A DNA stretch of 12,377 bases from Zygnema cylindricum (Eukaryota; Streptophyta; Zygnematophyceae; Zygnematales; Zygnemataceae), in contig JBBHKE010000324.1 in NCBI GenBank assembly GCA_037447655.1, positions 74,272 to 86,648 on the forward strand, given 5' to 3'. The translations under genes and the position numbers were made by a program. Positions 1-8,525 of the stretch are shown here, piece after piece. The notes below the pieces were generated by a model. It did not search any database. It was not told the DNA's origin and was given only the letters and a program-made list of their open reading frames with translations. Position 1 is the first letter of the stretch; each line of letters starts with the position of its first letter.

Positions 1-74
1 TATTCAGAGAGAGAGAGAGAGAGATAGAGAGAGAGAGAGAAGGTGGAAGCGAGTGAGGGAAAGAAGAGTCTTAC
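1..74 (-). other. Gene A intron 2, 5' part, with (CT)n on the sense strand
   Basis: The donor GTAAGACTC at 74 is followed on the minus strand by a short pyrimidine-rich stretch and then a (CT)n microsatellite (positions about 6-41, read as GA on the plus strand). It is homologous to the start of gene B intron 2. The intron runs off the window edge. Confidence 0.65.
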
Positions 75-152
75 CTGAGATTTAAGCTGGTCATAGGCCT
101 CGTTTCCCTTCTTATTGTCATACTTCAAACTCTCAATCTCCCTCGCAGTCAG
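75..152 (-). CDS. Gene A, second coding exon: coiled-coil segment
   Basis: This 78-nt, phase-0 exon encodes 26 residues. It is bounded by an acceptor (pyrimidine tract, then GGGGCAG at 158-153) and a donor CAG|GTAAGA at 75/74. The peptide begins LTAREIESL and carries the core NKKGNEAYDQL. Over its last 24 residues it aligns with gene B exon 2 (REIERL, NKKGKEAYDQL), differing at several positions. It is rich in Glu, Lys, Asp and Gln with Leu/Ile spacing typical of a coiled coil. It is two codons shorter than the B exon. Joining exon 1 to exon 2 keeps the frame. The gene continues beyond position 1 of the window. Function is unknown; a structural or oligomerising role is an inference. Confidence 0.75.
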
Positions 153-956
153 CTGCCCCGGAAAAAGACAAAATAGAGGAAACGGAATGGACGAGTCAGC
201 TGTCATTCAGATCACGAAATCCCTCTTCCTCTCTTCCCTCGTTCTCTTTTTTATTTCATTCAAATTCCCTAATGAAGTCCCCGTTACCACTCGGTTTTGC
301 CCTCCCTCACTCTCCCTCTCGAATTTCCACTCCTCCCTCGCGGTTTCCCCTCCCTTTCCCTCTCCGTCTCCCCCCTCCCTCTCGACTTCCCCTTCCCTTG
401 AACACTCTCTCTCTCAGCTAGTCCTTCCTCGCCTTCCCCCTGTTGCTCTCCCTCTCCCTCTCCCTCTACCTCTCCCTCTCTCTCTTGGATTTTCCCTCTC
501 TCACTTCTCAATGTCAGTTTCCCCTCCCAACTGGTTTTCCAGCTCGCCCTCTCCTCTCTGTTTTCCCTTTTCTCTCCCCCTACCACTCTCTCTCAGTTTC
601 CCCTTCCTTGGTTTTCCCCTCTCTCACTCCCTCTCCCTCTCCCTCTCGGTTCTCCTCCCTATCCCTCGTTTTTTTCCTTTCCCTCTCTCCCCTTCTCTCC
701 CTCAGTTTTCTCCTCCTTCACTACCTCTCCGTCTCCACCTCTTTTTTCTGTTTTCCTCTCTCCCTCTCCCTCCTCCTCTCCATTTCTCCTTCCCTCTCCC
801 TCTACCAACCTGCCTCATTTTCCCCTCTATTTTCCCCTCTCTCTCTCCCTCTTGGTTTTCTCTTCTGTACCCGTCAACCTCCCTCTCCCCCTCTCCCCTC
901 CCTCTCCTTTAACCCCTCCCTCTCCTCCATCCATCCACACTAATTTTGGTGCTCAC
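153..956 (-). other. Gene A intron 1, purine-rich on the sense strand
   Basis: This 804-nt GTGAGC..GGCAG intron runs from 956 down to 153. On the sense (minus) strand it is almost entirely G and A: GAGAGGG units broken by GAAAACC/GAAACTGAG modules. It aligns along much of its length with intron 1 of gene B, including GGGTACAGA near the donor, the GGAGACGGAGAGGTAGTGA module, GAGAGGGGAAAACC, and a conserved 3' part (GGTAACNGNGACTTC, then ATCTGAATGACA). The long open frames on the plus strand here only reflect pyrimidine-only sequence, which lacks stop codons. It holds no gene of its own that I can support. Confidence 0.75.
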
Positions 957-1316
957 CCTTTGGGAAAGCGCCACCAGGTCCACTCCATTGGGGGAGGGGT
1001 AGTAAGTGGGGGGGGGAGAGGAGGAGGAGGGAGGAGTATTGGATGAAGCTGGGGGGAAATAAAAACCTGGGGTGGAGGGGAAGGAGGAGGAGAAGGAGGG
1101 AGGGGTGGAGGGAGAGGACAGAAAATAAAAGCCCATGGTGGAGGGGGAGGAGGAGGATGAGGCGAAGGGAGGACTCGTGGAAGTGGAGGGGAAGGAAAAG
1201 CCGGAGGAGGAGGAGGGAGAGGAGGAGGAGGAGGGAGAGGAGGAGGAGGATGGACAGTGAAAGCCTGAGGGAGGAGAGGAGGAGAAGGAGAAGGAACTAG
1301 AAGGGAAGTCCGACAT
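957..1316 (-). CDS. Gene A, first coding exon: Ser-rich low-complexity N-terminus
   Basis: This exon encodes 120 residues from an ATG at 1316 (minus strand) to the donor AGG|GTGAGC at 957/956, ending in phase 0. The start is supported by an in-frame TAG stop shortly upstream and by an ATCGCCATG context matching ATCACCATG in gene B. The protein is dominated by Ser, Pro and Phe, with runs of 4-6 Ser. A spaced motif recurs: SGFHCP, SGFSFP, MGFYFL, PGFYFP. After the Ser-rich part comes a short less biased stretch, GVDLVALSQR, which resembles gene B's TIAVAPSQG. Its neighbour is the homologous exon on the opposite strand at 8927-9640, about twice as long. I recognise no named family. The Phe-motif, disordered N-terminus joined to a coiled coil is reminiscent of FG-nucleoporins, but the motif order is GF-x-F rather than F-x-FG. 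Chance coding is unlikely because start, frame, donor and the next exon all match the paralog. Confidence 0.72.
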
Positions 1317-1412
1317 GGCGATAGTGGGTGAGGAGGGAGAGGGAAGGAGAGAGTAGAGCAAGGATAGCTACGACATAGTAGGGGGAAGGTGAAGGAAGGG
1401 GAAACTTCTCCT

Positions 1413-1420
1413 CTTTTATA
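1413..1420 (-). promoter_or_regulatory. Candidate TATA box of gene A
   Basis: The minus strand reads GTATAAAAGAGG, with TATAAAAG at 1420-1413, about 97-104 bp before the ATG at 1316. It sits at the boundary between the AT-rich upstream flank and the pyrimidine-rich leader, a plausible core-promoter position. The aligned spot in gene B reads AAAAAGATAGCGAGG, without a TATA box. This is sequence-match evidence only. Confidence 0.35.
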
Positions 1421-1584
1421 CTTTTAGTCGCGGGCCTTTTTTTTTTCGGCGGGGAAAATTTTTCGTACCTTTTTTTACGCTACTTTAAAATTTTTACGTT
1501 TGCTGATTTTTGTGGCTTGGCGCGCTTTTCGGCGCGCAGTCCTACAGCATCTTTTAGTGTCGACTGTTATTTTTCGTACATGTA

Positions 1585-1602
1585 CACGTGGGATGCCACG
1601 TG
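1585..1602. promoter_or_regulatory. Conserved hairpin/palindrome upstream of gene A
   Basis: CACGTGGGATGCCACGTG forms two perfect 7-bp arms around GATG; an adjacent A:T pair extends it to 8 bp. It also holds two CACGTG (G-box/E-box type) sites. A second palindrome, GTACATGTAC (1576-1585), abuts it. The homologous position in gene B keeps loop and arm length but has a compensated base change. Confidence 0.5.
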
Positions 1603-1789
1603 TCGATTTTTTTTGCCGTTTGTAGGCTGAATTTTAAAGTAGGTATCGTTAGATGGCATTTAGCAATGAGGCGTACGGAAAGGCGCGCCGAAATAGCGAT
1701 CATTTGGTGATGTGTACGGATGAGAATGGCGCGTGGTCTGACAAGCGATTTCGTTTCATGACCGTGCGGTCTCGCTGTACGGAAATCAA

Positions 1790-2130
1790 GAATACTTTGT
1801 CGCTATGGGATTTTGTCTGCTGGATGGTGTGTTGTCCACTGCAAAAATTAGAGATTCCATGTTTTACGATTTTTGTAGGGAGTTTCCACGTGTAGGGACG
1901 GGATGTGGCTCTTCTTCACGTTTTTGTCATTTTTTCTACTTTTTCGAATGTGAGCCCATGTGGAAAAAGAGGTTTTCGCATACGAGGTCGGCTAATGTCT
2001 TTTTCGATGACACGTGGTTCAATCCCTCAAGACTTGGAGATTCAATTTATTTTTTATCAACAATTAATATCGATTGCTTCGTTTCCACAATCCAGCCTAC
2101 ACTTCTGGTTTGTCGCGTGCGGTCTAGCTG
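1790..2130 (+). repeat. Conserved flank block, copy 1
   Basis: This non-genic block upstream of gene A has related copies at 2688-2915 (same orientation) and 8200-8525 (opposite). Shared landmarks are CTACTTTTTCGAATGTGAGC, then CCCATGTGGAAAAAG, GATGACACGTGG, and ACAATCCAGCC. A 22-nt direct repeat (GTGCGGTCT-x-GCTGTACGGAAA) brackets it at about 1764 and 2119. Nothing shows whether it is regulatory or a relic of a dispersed repeat. Confidence 0.55.
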
Positions 2131-2192
2131 TACGGAAACCTATGAATTCCGTCCTTACCAAATTTTCTTTGGCTACTCCAGAAAGTACAGAT

Positions 2193-2615
2193 CATAGTTC
2201 AAAAGTAGGTGAAAGTACACCCATACAATATGCCTATTGTACGCAAAAAATACAATATACACTTAAGACCCATATTGTATTGGCCGCAAAATGAAATAAA
2301 ATAGTAACAGGGTTGAGTTGCACATCGTTCGATAGAGAATTAAACGTCATGTCTAAATTTTGAAAAACAAGGTATTTTTTATTTAAACCGTCAGATTTGG
2401 ACGATCGGACAGTCGCTGATCAAAGTAGCGACTTAAGAAGGTCACATGAAAAGCCCATAACACAACTTATGATAGGATATTGTCAGATTTGGACGATCGG
2501 ACGGTCGCTGATAAAAATAGCGACTTAAGAAGATCACATGAAAAGCCCATAACACAACTTACGATAAAGGCGCTGACAAAAGGCCTACAATAGAAACGCC
2601 TACTTTTGAACTATG
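2193..2615. mobile_element. MITE-like element, 423 bp
   Basis: Perfect 17-bp terminal inverted repeats CATAGTTCAAAAGTAGG occupy 2193-2209 and, inverted, 2599-2615. The flanks are GTACAGAT (2185-2192) and GTACATAT (2616-2623), an 8-bp duplication with one mismatch. This is the size class seen for hAT-type elements. A subterminal CTATTGTA match extends the symmetry. There is no coding capacity. A 92-bp tandem duplication lies inside. The element separates flank-block copies 1 and 2. Confidence 0.65.
2390..2566. repeat. Tandem repeat, two 85-bp units at 92-bp spacing, with internal hairpin
   Basis: Unit 1 (2390-2474) and unit 2 (2482-2566) differ at about five positions. Each contains GTCGCT and AGCGAC arms around a 9-nt loop; the unit differences in this part fall in the loop or just outside the stem. 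Further shared sequence is TTGGACGATCGGAC and CACATGAAAAGCCC. The repeat lies within the MITE-like element. Confidence 0.8.
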
Positions 2616-2687
2616 GTACATATTTCATGTTGAAGCGCTTCTTGCTATAGAATATTCCACGCGTAATTAATCGGAGAGGTACTCCAT

Positions 2688-2915
2688 ACATTTTTGTCCA
2701 TTCCTTACTTTTGCGAATGTGGGCCCATTTGGAAAAAAATGCACATGCCATTCGCGGATGACATGCGGTCAGACTCCCCGATACTTCGAGATTCATTTTC
2801 TTTCCAACCTTTCGTGCAACAAATCGCAACGATTGCTTCGCGCCACAATCAGCCTCCAGTTTTGTTTTGCCCGCGGAGTTTCGGGAGAGTGAGGGACTTT
2901 TGTCTTAGAGCGTTG
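2688..2915 (+). repeat. Conserved flank block, copy 2 (in the spacer)
   Basis: This third copy has the same orientation as copy 1 and contains TTACTTTTGCGAATGTGGGC, CCCATTTGGAAAAAA, GGATGACATGCGG, and CACAATCAGCCTCCAGTTTTG. Its 3' part (CCAGTTTTGTTTTGCCC, then TTTCGGGAGA, then GACTTTTGT) is closer to the minus-strand copy at 8200-8240 than to copy 1. This gives a mosaic relationship among the three. Confidence 0.6.
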
Positions 2916-5822
2916 TTTCATTAGGCGGTCTCTGTAAACATCAAAAATTCGTTTATTGAAGCGACCGTTCCATTGTGTCGGGTCAGTAACCGACATGGTT
3001 TTTGCATGGCACACTTTGATTTGGCCACGTAATAGAAGAATACGATTCTGTAATCTTCAGAGAATCTCCAACAGCGAATTGTGACCACATATTTGTACCA
3101 GCGAAGATAAAAAGTGACTCGTACGACGTATTGAATAAAATCTGTACGAGCGGACGAAACTTAAGATGTGTAAAAGCGTACGAAAATGTCAAAAAGGTTC
3201 GTGGATGGCAACAGAAGCGTGAAACAATATCCTACGTCAAAGATTTTCTTACGGCTTCCGGTGGCATCGTATCCTCCCTGGCGGAAGGCACATGTCATAT
3301 GCGACGTGTACCCATCTGGTCGCGCGGTCGTCGTGGATATTTGTGCACTTTTCCATGAGGCACGATGTTATTCGTTCAGGCGCTGAGAATTGACCTACTC
3401 CAGGTCATTTGTTGCGAACTGAAAGTGTTAGACGATGGCGTATCCTATTATGCATCCGACAGACCAAGTTTACGCCCATAAACGCGGAGAATGAAATTCT
3501 TCATTCAGTAGCCTTAGTTTTCCTCACAATTTTTTTTTTGGTACGGCACTGTACGAAACAGTACGGCTTTCAGTAAACAACGACATTTTTTCCCTAATGG
3601 AACCTCACTCTTAAATACAATTTTTAGGAGTCTTCGTATTTCCAGTGAGAACGCTTCGCAAATATGAGGAGCCAAGTTACTATTCAAACGGAGTGAACTT
3701 TACACAATTATGGGAACCGAAACCCACCTACTTACCACACTAACCTTGAACCCACACTAAAATCCCCCACGTGAAGAACGCTACTTTAAGTGTAATTGGA
3801 TAAATCATAACATCTATCCCCTGTACAATAAGATTTTATTTACAGGAGCGTGATCGTTAAATCATATCTATTTACATAGCAATAATACATTTTTGACGAC
3901 CGTTAAAGGTTAAAGATAAACATCCCTATGTGGTTCAAGCATATCAAAAGCTAGGCAAAAGTGGAAACTGGAAACTTAAATCTACAAAATCTAACACATA
4001 ATTACACTAGCCATTGCACAACTGATGCCCTGAAAATAAATAAATAAAAATGGGCCCATTAACCAAAGCCTAAGAAATACCACACTAAATGTTAAACTAC
4101 AGATTCCATCTATATGCATGGAATGGCGCGCAAATCGTTGAGCGGAAATACTTAAGAAGTTGGTCATGGTTCTCAAAGATTTTCAATGCAAATTAAATTG
4201 TCAGTCGAGTCTCGCTGCTCATAGTTCAGCTCCTTGGAGGTCGATATATCCTAAGCCGCAACACTCGTATAGAATACTACAAACATGGAAACATGGGACT
4301 CCACCATGTTTGTCACAACAACGGCGTGCAATGTTCTCTCATTGCGTGCAAACACACACAATCTTTGTAAAGGCCTCGAGTACCCTTACATTGAGAAGAT
4401 GGGGGGGGTATATGTGATAATACGTATTTTACTCTGTACCATTCTTTGCTTCCCACACCTATTGCATCGGTATCGTTTGTTCTTTTCGCTCCTCGATATG
4501 CAAGCAACAAAAAAAAAAATCATCGTGCTCGTTTATAACTTCACCACAAATTTTATAAGGTTTTCTCGAGAGCGAAGGGTGCGACAACTTGAGGCATAAG
4601 CGAGTCGCGTAAAAAACTGTGGAGAAAAATAATTGGAGCGCGGAAAATGTTGGTGTAACAACGAGCCAAGCTAAAGTGCGTTGCCAGGAACTAAATTGAC
4701 CCCGTGCTCCATTATAACGTCGCACCTCCAAAAGGTTTTTTCAAATTTACAACGGCTACCTTTATAAATAACATGTCGTTGCACCAGTGAATGATTGTCC
4801 ATGATAAAGGGAGAGAATAAAGAAAGTTAGTCTCGATCCTTCACCAATAAAAGGGAGCGACCAAACAATAACAATTACTCAAATGGTACCAAACCTTGTT
4901 CGGCTTTATAGATCGAATAAGAAAAAAAAAGTGCCATCGGCCAAAAACCGTGAATTGATGATAGATGCCCCGATATTTGAAGTTATCGGTGTTATGGTGG
5001 ACGTAAGACTCGAATCAAAAGCCCCAAAAGAGTGGTAATGCATTCTCTCTACAAGCGACGGGTTATAAAACAACTACTAGATTTAAGATAGCAAACGCCA
5101 CTCATGAATTAAAAGGTTTTGAAAAGGCTTAATAACTATAAACTAAGAATGGGAATGCTTCTACCACAATTTTTTTTTTCGCGGAGCGATAATTCACGTT
5201 AGCAAACACAGTAGCTTACATTATTTTTACAAAATTAGTCCGTACAAAAAACGGAAAATAAATAATCCTTTTGCTTTTCAAATTTTAGCGTGTTTACCTC
5301 CAAACTAGTTGGTATGATATCAAAGGTAAAACAAACTTTCTCAAGGCGAATGTAGCAAACCAAAACCATAAACAAAATTTGTCTTTACCCAAAAGTGACT
5401 ACCATTTACCGATAAAAATATAGAAAATGAAACATACAAATAAAAGAAAGCGCCTCTATTAAACGTATAATAAATGGCATTAAGCATGTGAACGACTAAA
5501 ATGAAACCGTAATAACAAGATAGGTCACTTCACCAGCAACAACAAATGAAAAACAAAACTAGACGAGTTCATAATGAGCCGCTCTTAGGGTAAGATTTAT
5601 TTTTTATATGTCCGGGTTAAAATTTTGTTGACTTCCAACTTCAAAAATTCGATGAGGTTTGAGGTGGTTGTGAGGTAAATAGTTTGATATTGAAAGTCAG
5701 GTTGACAACCTTCAATTCATATTAAGGTTGTACGATTTTTTACATTATTGATATTGTTATTTTTGTTGTTGTAACAACAACATTTGAAAGTAGTATTTGA
5801 AGATGCCAACGCCTTCGCTTAC
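2916..5822. other. Intergenic spacer without a recognisable gene
   Basis: About 2.9 kb, AT-rich from about 3700. The open frames are short, overlap on both strands and show no motif I recognise, including those at 3131-3386 and 4160-4599. Small inverted repeats exist: ACTGT/ACAGT flanked by GTACGG at about 3541-3566, ACAACCTT/AAGGTTGT at 5705-5731, and TGTTGTTGT-A-ACAACAACA at 5764-5782. No tRNA, rRNA or snRNA signature was seen by eye. Confidence 0.5.
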
Positions 5823-5929
5823 CTTTTAGGAAAGAAGGCCACATGTTCGACCACTCCAAAACTAATCCCTTTTTTTTTAGGATCCTCTAACGAATCTGAT
5901 TGATTTGTTGGATCTGGTGGGGGAGCCAT
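5823..5929 (-). CDS. Candidate first coding exon of an unknown gene
   Basis: From an ATG at 5929 (context GTCGATGGC) the minus strand reads 35 codons plus two bases to a strong consensus donor, AAAAG|GTAAGC (5823/5822). The peptide starts MAPPPDPTNQSDSLEDP, then KKKGISFGVVEHV, then AFFPK. Its mixed, non-repetitive composition looks coding, and GC content is higher than in the surrounding AT-rich DNA. Reading through the donor hits a stop at once (AGG TAA). I could not find a following exon on this strand with a good acceptor and matching phase. It may therefore be an isolated exon relic, a transposon-derived fragment or chance. The family is not recognised. The plus strand of the same stretch is also open (see rejected items). 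Confidence 0.3.
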
Positions 5930-7180
5930 CGACGGGGAAGGTGTCCAAACTACTTTATTTTTCTTTCCTCATGTGGTTGCCACATTCACCAATTTATACA
6001 ATCAAATGAGCACATAACCCTCGATAATTATTAATGGATTTATTACACTGATAATAACACACTTACAAAAGAGGAAGCAATGAGGTAATCACCTTATAGA
6101 CAGAAGGGTCATTTAACAAAAGTTTGTGTTAGTTCACTATAAGGTTTTCTCTCACTACTAACAAAAAAAACCTTTTTATCTCCCTCTATAACTACACCAC
6201 TTAGTCAAAATTGTGCTTCCTATAAGTATTACCAAAAAGTAAAAAGAACATGCAAAATCTGCGCCATCAAAAGTACACCAAAGTACCAAGGTACGACAGT
6301 TCTATATGGGTAACCTATTGCTGATAACGAACATGACCCATTTTTTATGCCTACTGATAAGTGATACATATTGGCTCGATATTTTGGTGAGGGAATTATC
6401 ATGATAAATTACTGATAAATCACAACGAGTTACTTATAAATATTGGGTGATAACTATCGCGATAGTTGTGTATTGTGGTATAAAATTGATAGCGAAGAAA
6501 AAATCAACACCGTGCTACCGCCCCTCCCCCCTCCCCCTTTGTCGCTCGCCCCCTCGCCCCTCTCCCCCATTTGTCGCACTAACTCGGTGCGCATTTTGTA
6601 CTCCATTTATATATGTAGTATAGACCTGCTCAAACGAATACATTGGCGATAGTTTTTTGCCGTTTCTAAAGTGATACATTTCGCGTACGCGCGGGTACGG
6701 GTAGTTGCGAGAAATCGAGTTTCGGTTAGCTTTTTTTTCTTCGTAAAAGCGTATCGGGTACCGGGTAACAGTGTAGGAGGGTGTAGTAACTTGGCCGAAT
6801 TTTGGGTGTTCATAGTTTGAAAAAAAAATGTTGAATTCGGGTATGTGAAATTTTGACTTTTGAGACCTTTGCTCTAGGACCAACAAAAATTATCGCAATA
6901 TATTTGGTAGGAGGCGGGGATCCGTACAACGGTGCATTTTTTTGACTTAAATTCACTTAAATTTATCGCATTGAGAATATATTGAATTACCAGCCGATAT
7001 ATCGGCTAAATATCGCGATATTTAACTATTTGATATATCGACGCGATACAAAATTTGGGTACATATAGAATATCGGCAAAGTATCTTCGATACACAACAC
7101 TACAAAATAAACATTAGAATGATTTATTTAAATTTAGGTTCGAGCGTCAACATTTAGGGGCGCCGAATTAATGTTATTAA
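5930..7180. other. Intergenic spacer with a pyrimidine patch
   Basis: No gene is supported. About 6516-6571 is a C-rich pyrimidine patch (CCCCTCCCCCCTCCCCC and similar) ending in TTTGTCGC and ATTTGTCGCAC repeats. The palindrome cluster overlaps this interval. The 123-codon minus-strand frame at 6515-6886 has no recognisable domain and ends in the low-complexity patch. Confidence 0.45.
6452..7024. repeat. Cluster of TATCGCGATA-type perfect palindromes
   Basis: Three perfect palindromes are AACTATCGCGATAGTT (6452-6467), AGCCGATATATCGGCT (6992-7007) and TAAATATCGCGATATTTA (7007-7024); the last two share one base. The surrounding 6340-7100 is rich in GATA/TATC words, including GATATATCGACGCGATAC. 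This may be an unrecognised repeat family; I could not define its ends. Confidence 0.55.
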
Positions 7181-7183
7181 CAC

Positions 7184-7399
7184 TACACCGCCAATCGTTA
7201 TTAGCGTTGTGTACGCTAATTCCATCCGCTTTTTTTTTTTATTCTCAAATAGAATTATCCACACTATTTTAAAAAACCCTAATTATCAATTAGAATAGAT
7301 GATTTCTTCGAAAATTTCCAAATTCCCAATTAGCGTAAACCACGCTAATTATTCGTATACGCTAAAAAAACTTACACGCTAATAACGATTGGCAGTGTA
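7184..7399. mobile_element. Small TIR element 1 (MITE-like, about 216 bp)
   Basis: The left end TACACCGCCAATCGTTATTA (7184 on) matches the inverted right end (to 7399), TACACTGCCAATCGTTATTA, with one difference, and the match continues through GCGT. The interior is AT-rich with repeated CGCTAATT words. There is no coding capacity and no clear target-site duplication. The right end abuts element 2, which has related ends. Confidence 0.55.
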
Positions 7400-7410
7400 C
7401 TGTACACTGC
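7392..7410. repeat. 19-nt palindrome at the junction of the two TIR elements
   Basis: The sequence is GCAGTGTAC-T-GTACACTGC, with 9-bp arms around a single T. It arises because the right end of element 1 and the left end of element 2 share TACACTGC in opposite orientation. Confidence 0.7.
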
Positions 7411-8018
7411 GATTCGTAATTAGAGTAACGAAAAAATTAGAGTAAAAAAAAAAAAAACAATTAGAGTTATGAACGCTAATTCGTGTGATAGAACTTTTTC
7501 ACAGAGGAAGTTTACTCTAATTTATTTAAGTACTCTATATTGGGTTATGTCGGCCATAATTATCCGCGCTGAAATTATGAACACTAAATTACGTAGACGT
7601 GCAAAATCTGTCAGTCCGTATAGTTTTGACGTCATTATGACGTTAGTATTATTTATCGCTCTGAATGTCATTTAATGTTCACACTGACGACGATGCTGTC
7701 GACGGACGAGAGTTATGCGAACGGCATTTTTTCGATGTGATTGATTTTCCGTTTAGTGCGATTTCACGTGCTAGCGCGATTCTATTAAATCATTATTTGT
7801 ACCTTTTTACTTAAAAAAGTACAATTCTGCACGGTCGAACGTCGTCCGTACTCCACACTATTTAAAAATTACCTGTATTACAATTTTTTACGCTAATTAA
7901 ACTTACCTAAATTAGAATAATGAAAAAATTAGAATCATTTACTCTATTTGATGTCATAGAGTCGAAATTTCGAGCGACCGAATTAGAGTAATTTACTCTA
8001 ATCACGATTCGCGTTGTA
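7403..8018. mobile_element. Small TIR element 2 (MITE-like, about 616 bp)
   Basis: The left end TACACTGCGATTCGTAATTA and the inverted right end TACAACGCGAATCGTGATTA match at 16 of 20 positions, and both continue GAGTAA (22/26 overall). Both resemble the ends of element 1. Internal words ATTAGAGTAA and TTACTCTAAT recur (7418, 7435, about 7503, 7982), and 7982-8002 is a 21-nt palindrome with one central base. The only open frame (68 codons at 7469) has no recognisable domain. Confidence 0.5.
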
Positions 8019-8199
8019 GTTGCGATAAACGGTGTACTTAACAGCCGTACACACAAACGTCTACAGACGCCGACTGGAACTAGAACGTCCACAGCGAACG
8101 CGATATAAACTTTGACGCTCCGATAGAGCGCCAAATCGTCCCGATTCCACAATGTACCCCCAACAAAGACCTTGAAAAATTGTATAACATACAAAAGTC
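8019..8199. other. Short spacer between TIR element 2 and the gene B arm
   Basis: Minus-strand open frames of 73-108 codons overlap here, but none has a recognisable domain and they run into repeat sequence on either side. I assign no feature. Confidence 0.4.
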
Positions 8200-8525
8200 T
8201 CCCAAATCTCCCGAAACCGGGAGGGTAAAACAAAACTGGAGGCTGGATTGTGACGAAAGTTCGTAAATATGTGAATCACAAGTAATGGAGGGTTCAACCA
8301 CGTGTCCATCGCAAAAGACATTAGCTTGCCACGTATGCGAGAAACTTCTTTTTCACATGGGCTTACATTCGGAAAAGTAGGTGAAGGACAAAGATGTCAA
8401 AAAGGACCACATCGCTTCATTACACGTGGAAGCATGTAGCAAGGAGCGTGAAATATGGAATCTTCACTTTTTGGAGTCGCCAACACAGTGCCACTATCAA
8501 ACAAAATCAAATAGCTACAGGCGAT
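8200..8525 (-). repeat. Conserved flank block, copy 3 (upstream of gene B)
   Basis: Read on the minus strand this block has CTACTTTTCCGAATGTAAGC, CCCATGTGAAAAAG, GATGGACACGTGGTT, and AATCCAGCCTCCAGTTTTG. It lies about 400-700 bp upstream of gene B's ATG, as copy 1 lies about 470-800 bp upstream of gene A's. One base is missing relative to copies 1 and 2 in the GTGGAAAAA stretch, which breaks any shared reading frame. Confidence 0.6.

Larger units (their letters stand above)
1..2130 (+). repeat. Left arm of a large diverged inverted duplication (gene A side)
   Basis: This arm carries gene A's exons 1-2, its intron 1, its 5' flank and the conserved flank block at about 1790-2130. It matches the right arm (about 8200-11480) in inverted orientation. 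Anchors are exon 2, both ends of intron 1, the start context, the upstream hairpin, and the block containing CGAATGTGAGCCCATGTG. The match is interrupted by indels, notably the shorter exon 1 and intron 1, and fades beyond about 2130. The outer limit lies outside the window. The boundaries are approximate and were judged by eye. Confidence 0.7.

Noticed and set aside
115-943. Plus-strand open frames (265 and 166 codons), Leu/Ser/Pro/Phe-rich
   Set aside because: The same artefact, antisense to gene A's intron 1. The frame also crosses exon 2 of gene A on the wrong strand.
1043-1300. Plus-strand Arg/Glu-rich frame opposite gene A exon 1
   Set aside because: A shadow of the Ser-rich exon: TCC-type Ser codons read as GGA/AGG on the other strand. 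Gene B's exon 1 shows which strand is the coding one.
2391-2566. CRISPR-like repeat
   Set aside because: Only two units of about 85 bp with a 7-bp gap, in a eukaryotic setting. This is a simple tandem duplication.
1905-2924. Possible decayed protein family in the flank blocks (shared E-C-x-P-x-W-K-K in copies 1 and 2)
   Set aside because: Differences between the copies fall at all codon positions and copy 3 is frameshifted at this motif. There is no sign of protein-level constraint.
5881-6008. Plus-strand reading of the candidate exon, preceded by a T-rich tract and AG, with a LIDLLDL motif
   Set aside because: It looks like a 3' splice site plus an exon with a clathrin-box-like motif. However, there is no convincing upstream exon, the donor GTGTCC is weak, and the minus-strand reading has both a start codon and a strong donor. 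It is kept only as an alternative.
7181-7402. Tc1/mariner assignment for TIR element 1 (ends reading CACTACAC and CAGTACAC)
   Set aside because: No TA duplication on both sides, and the better-supported ends start at TACAC. The superfamily is left open.
7469-7675. 68-codon open frame inside TIR element 2 as a transposase remnant
   Set aside because: Too short, with no catalytic motif or recognisable domain.
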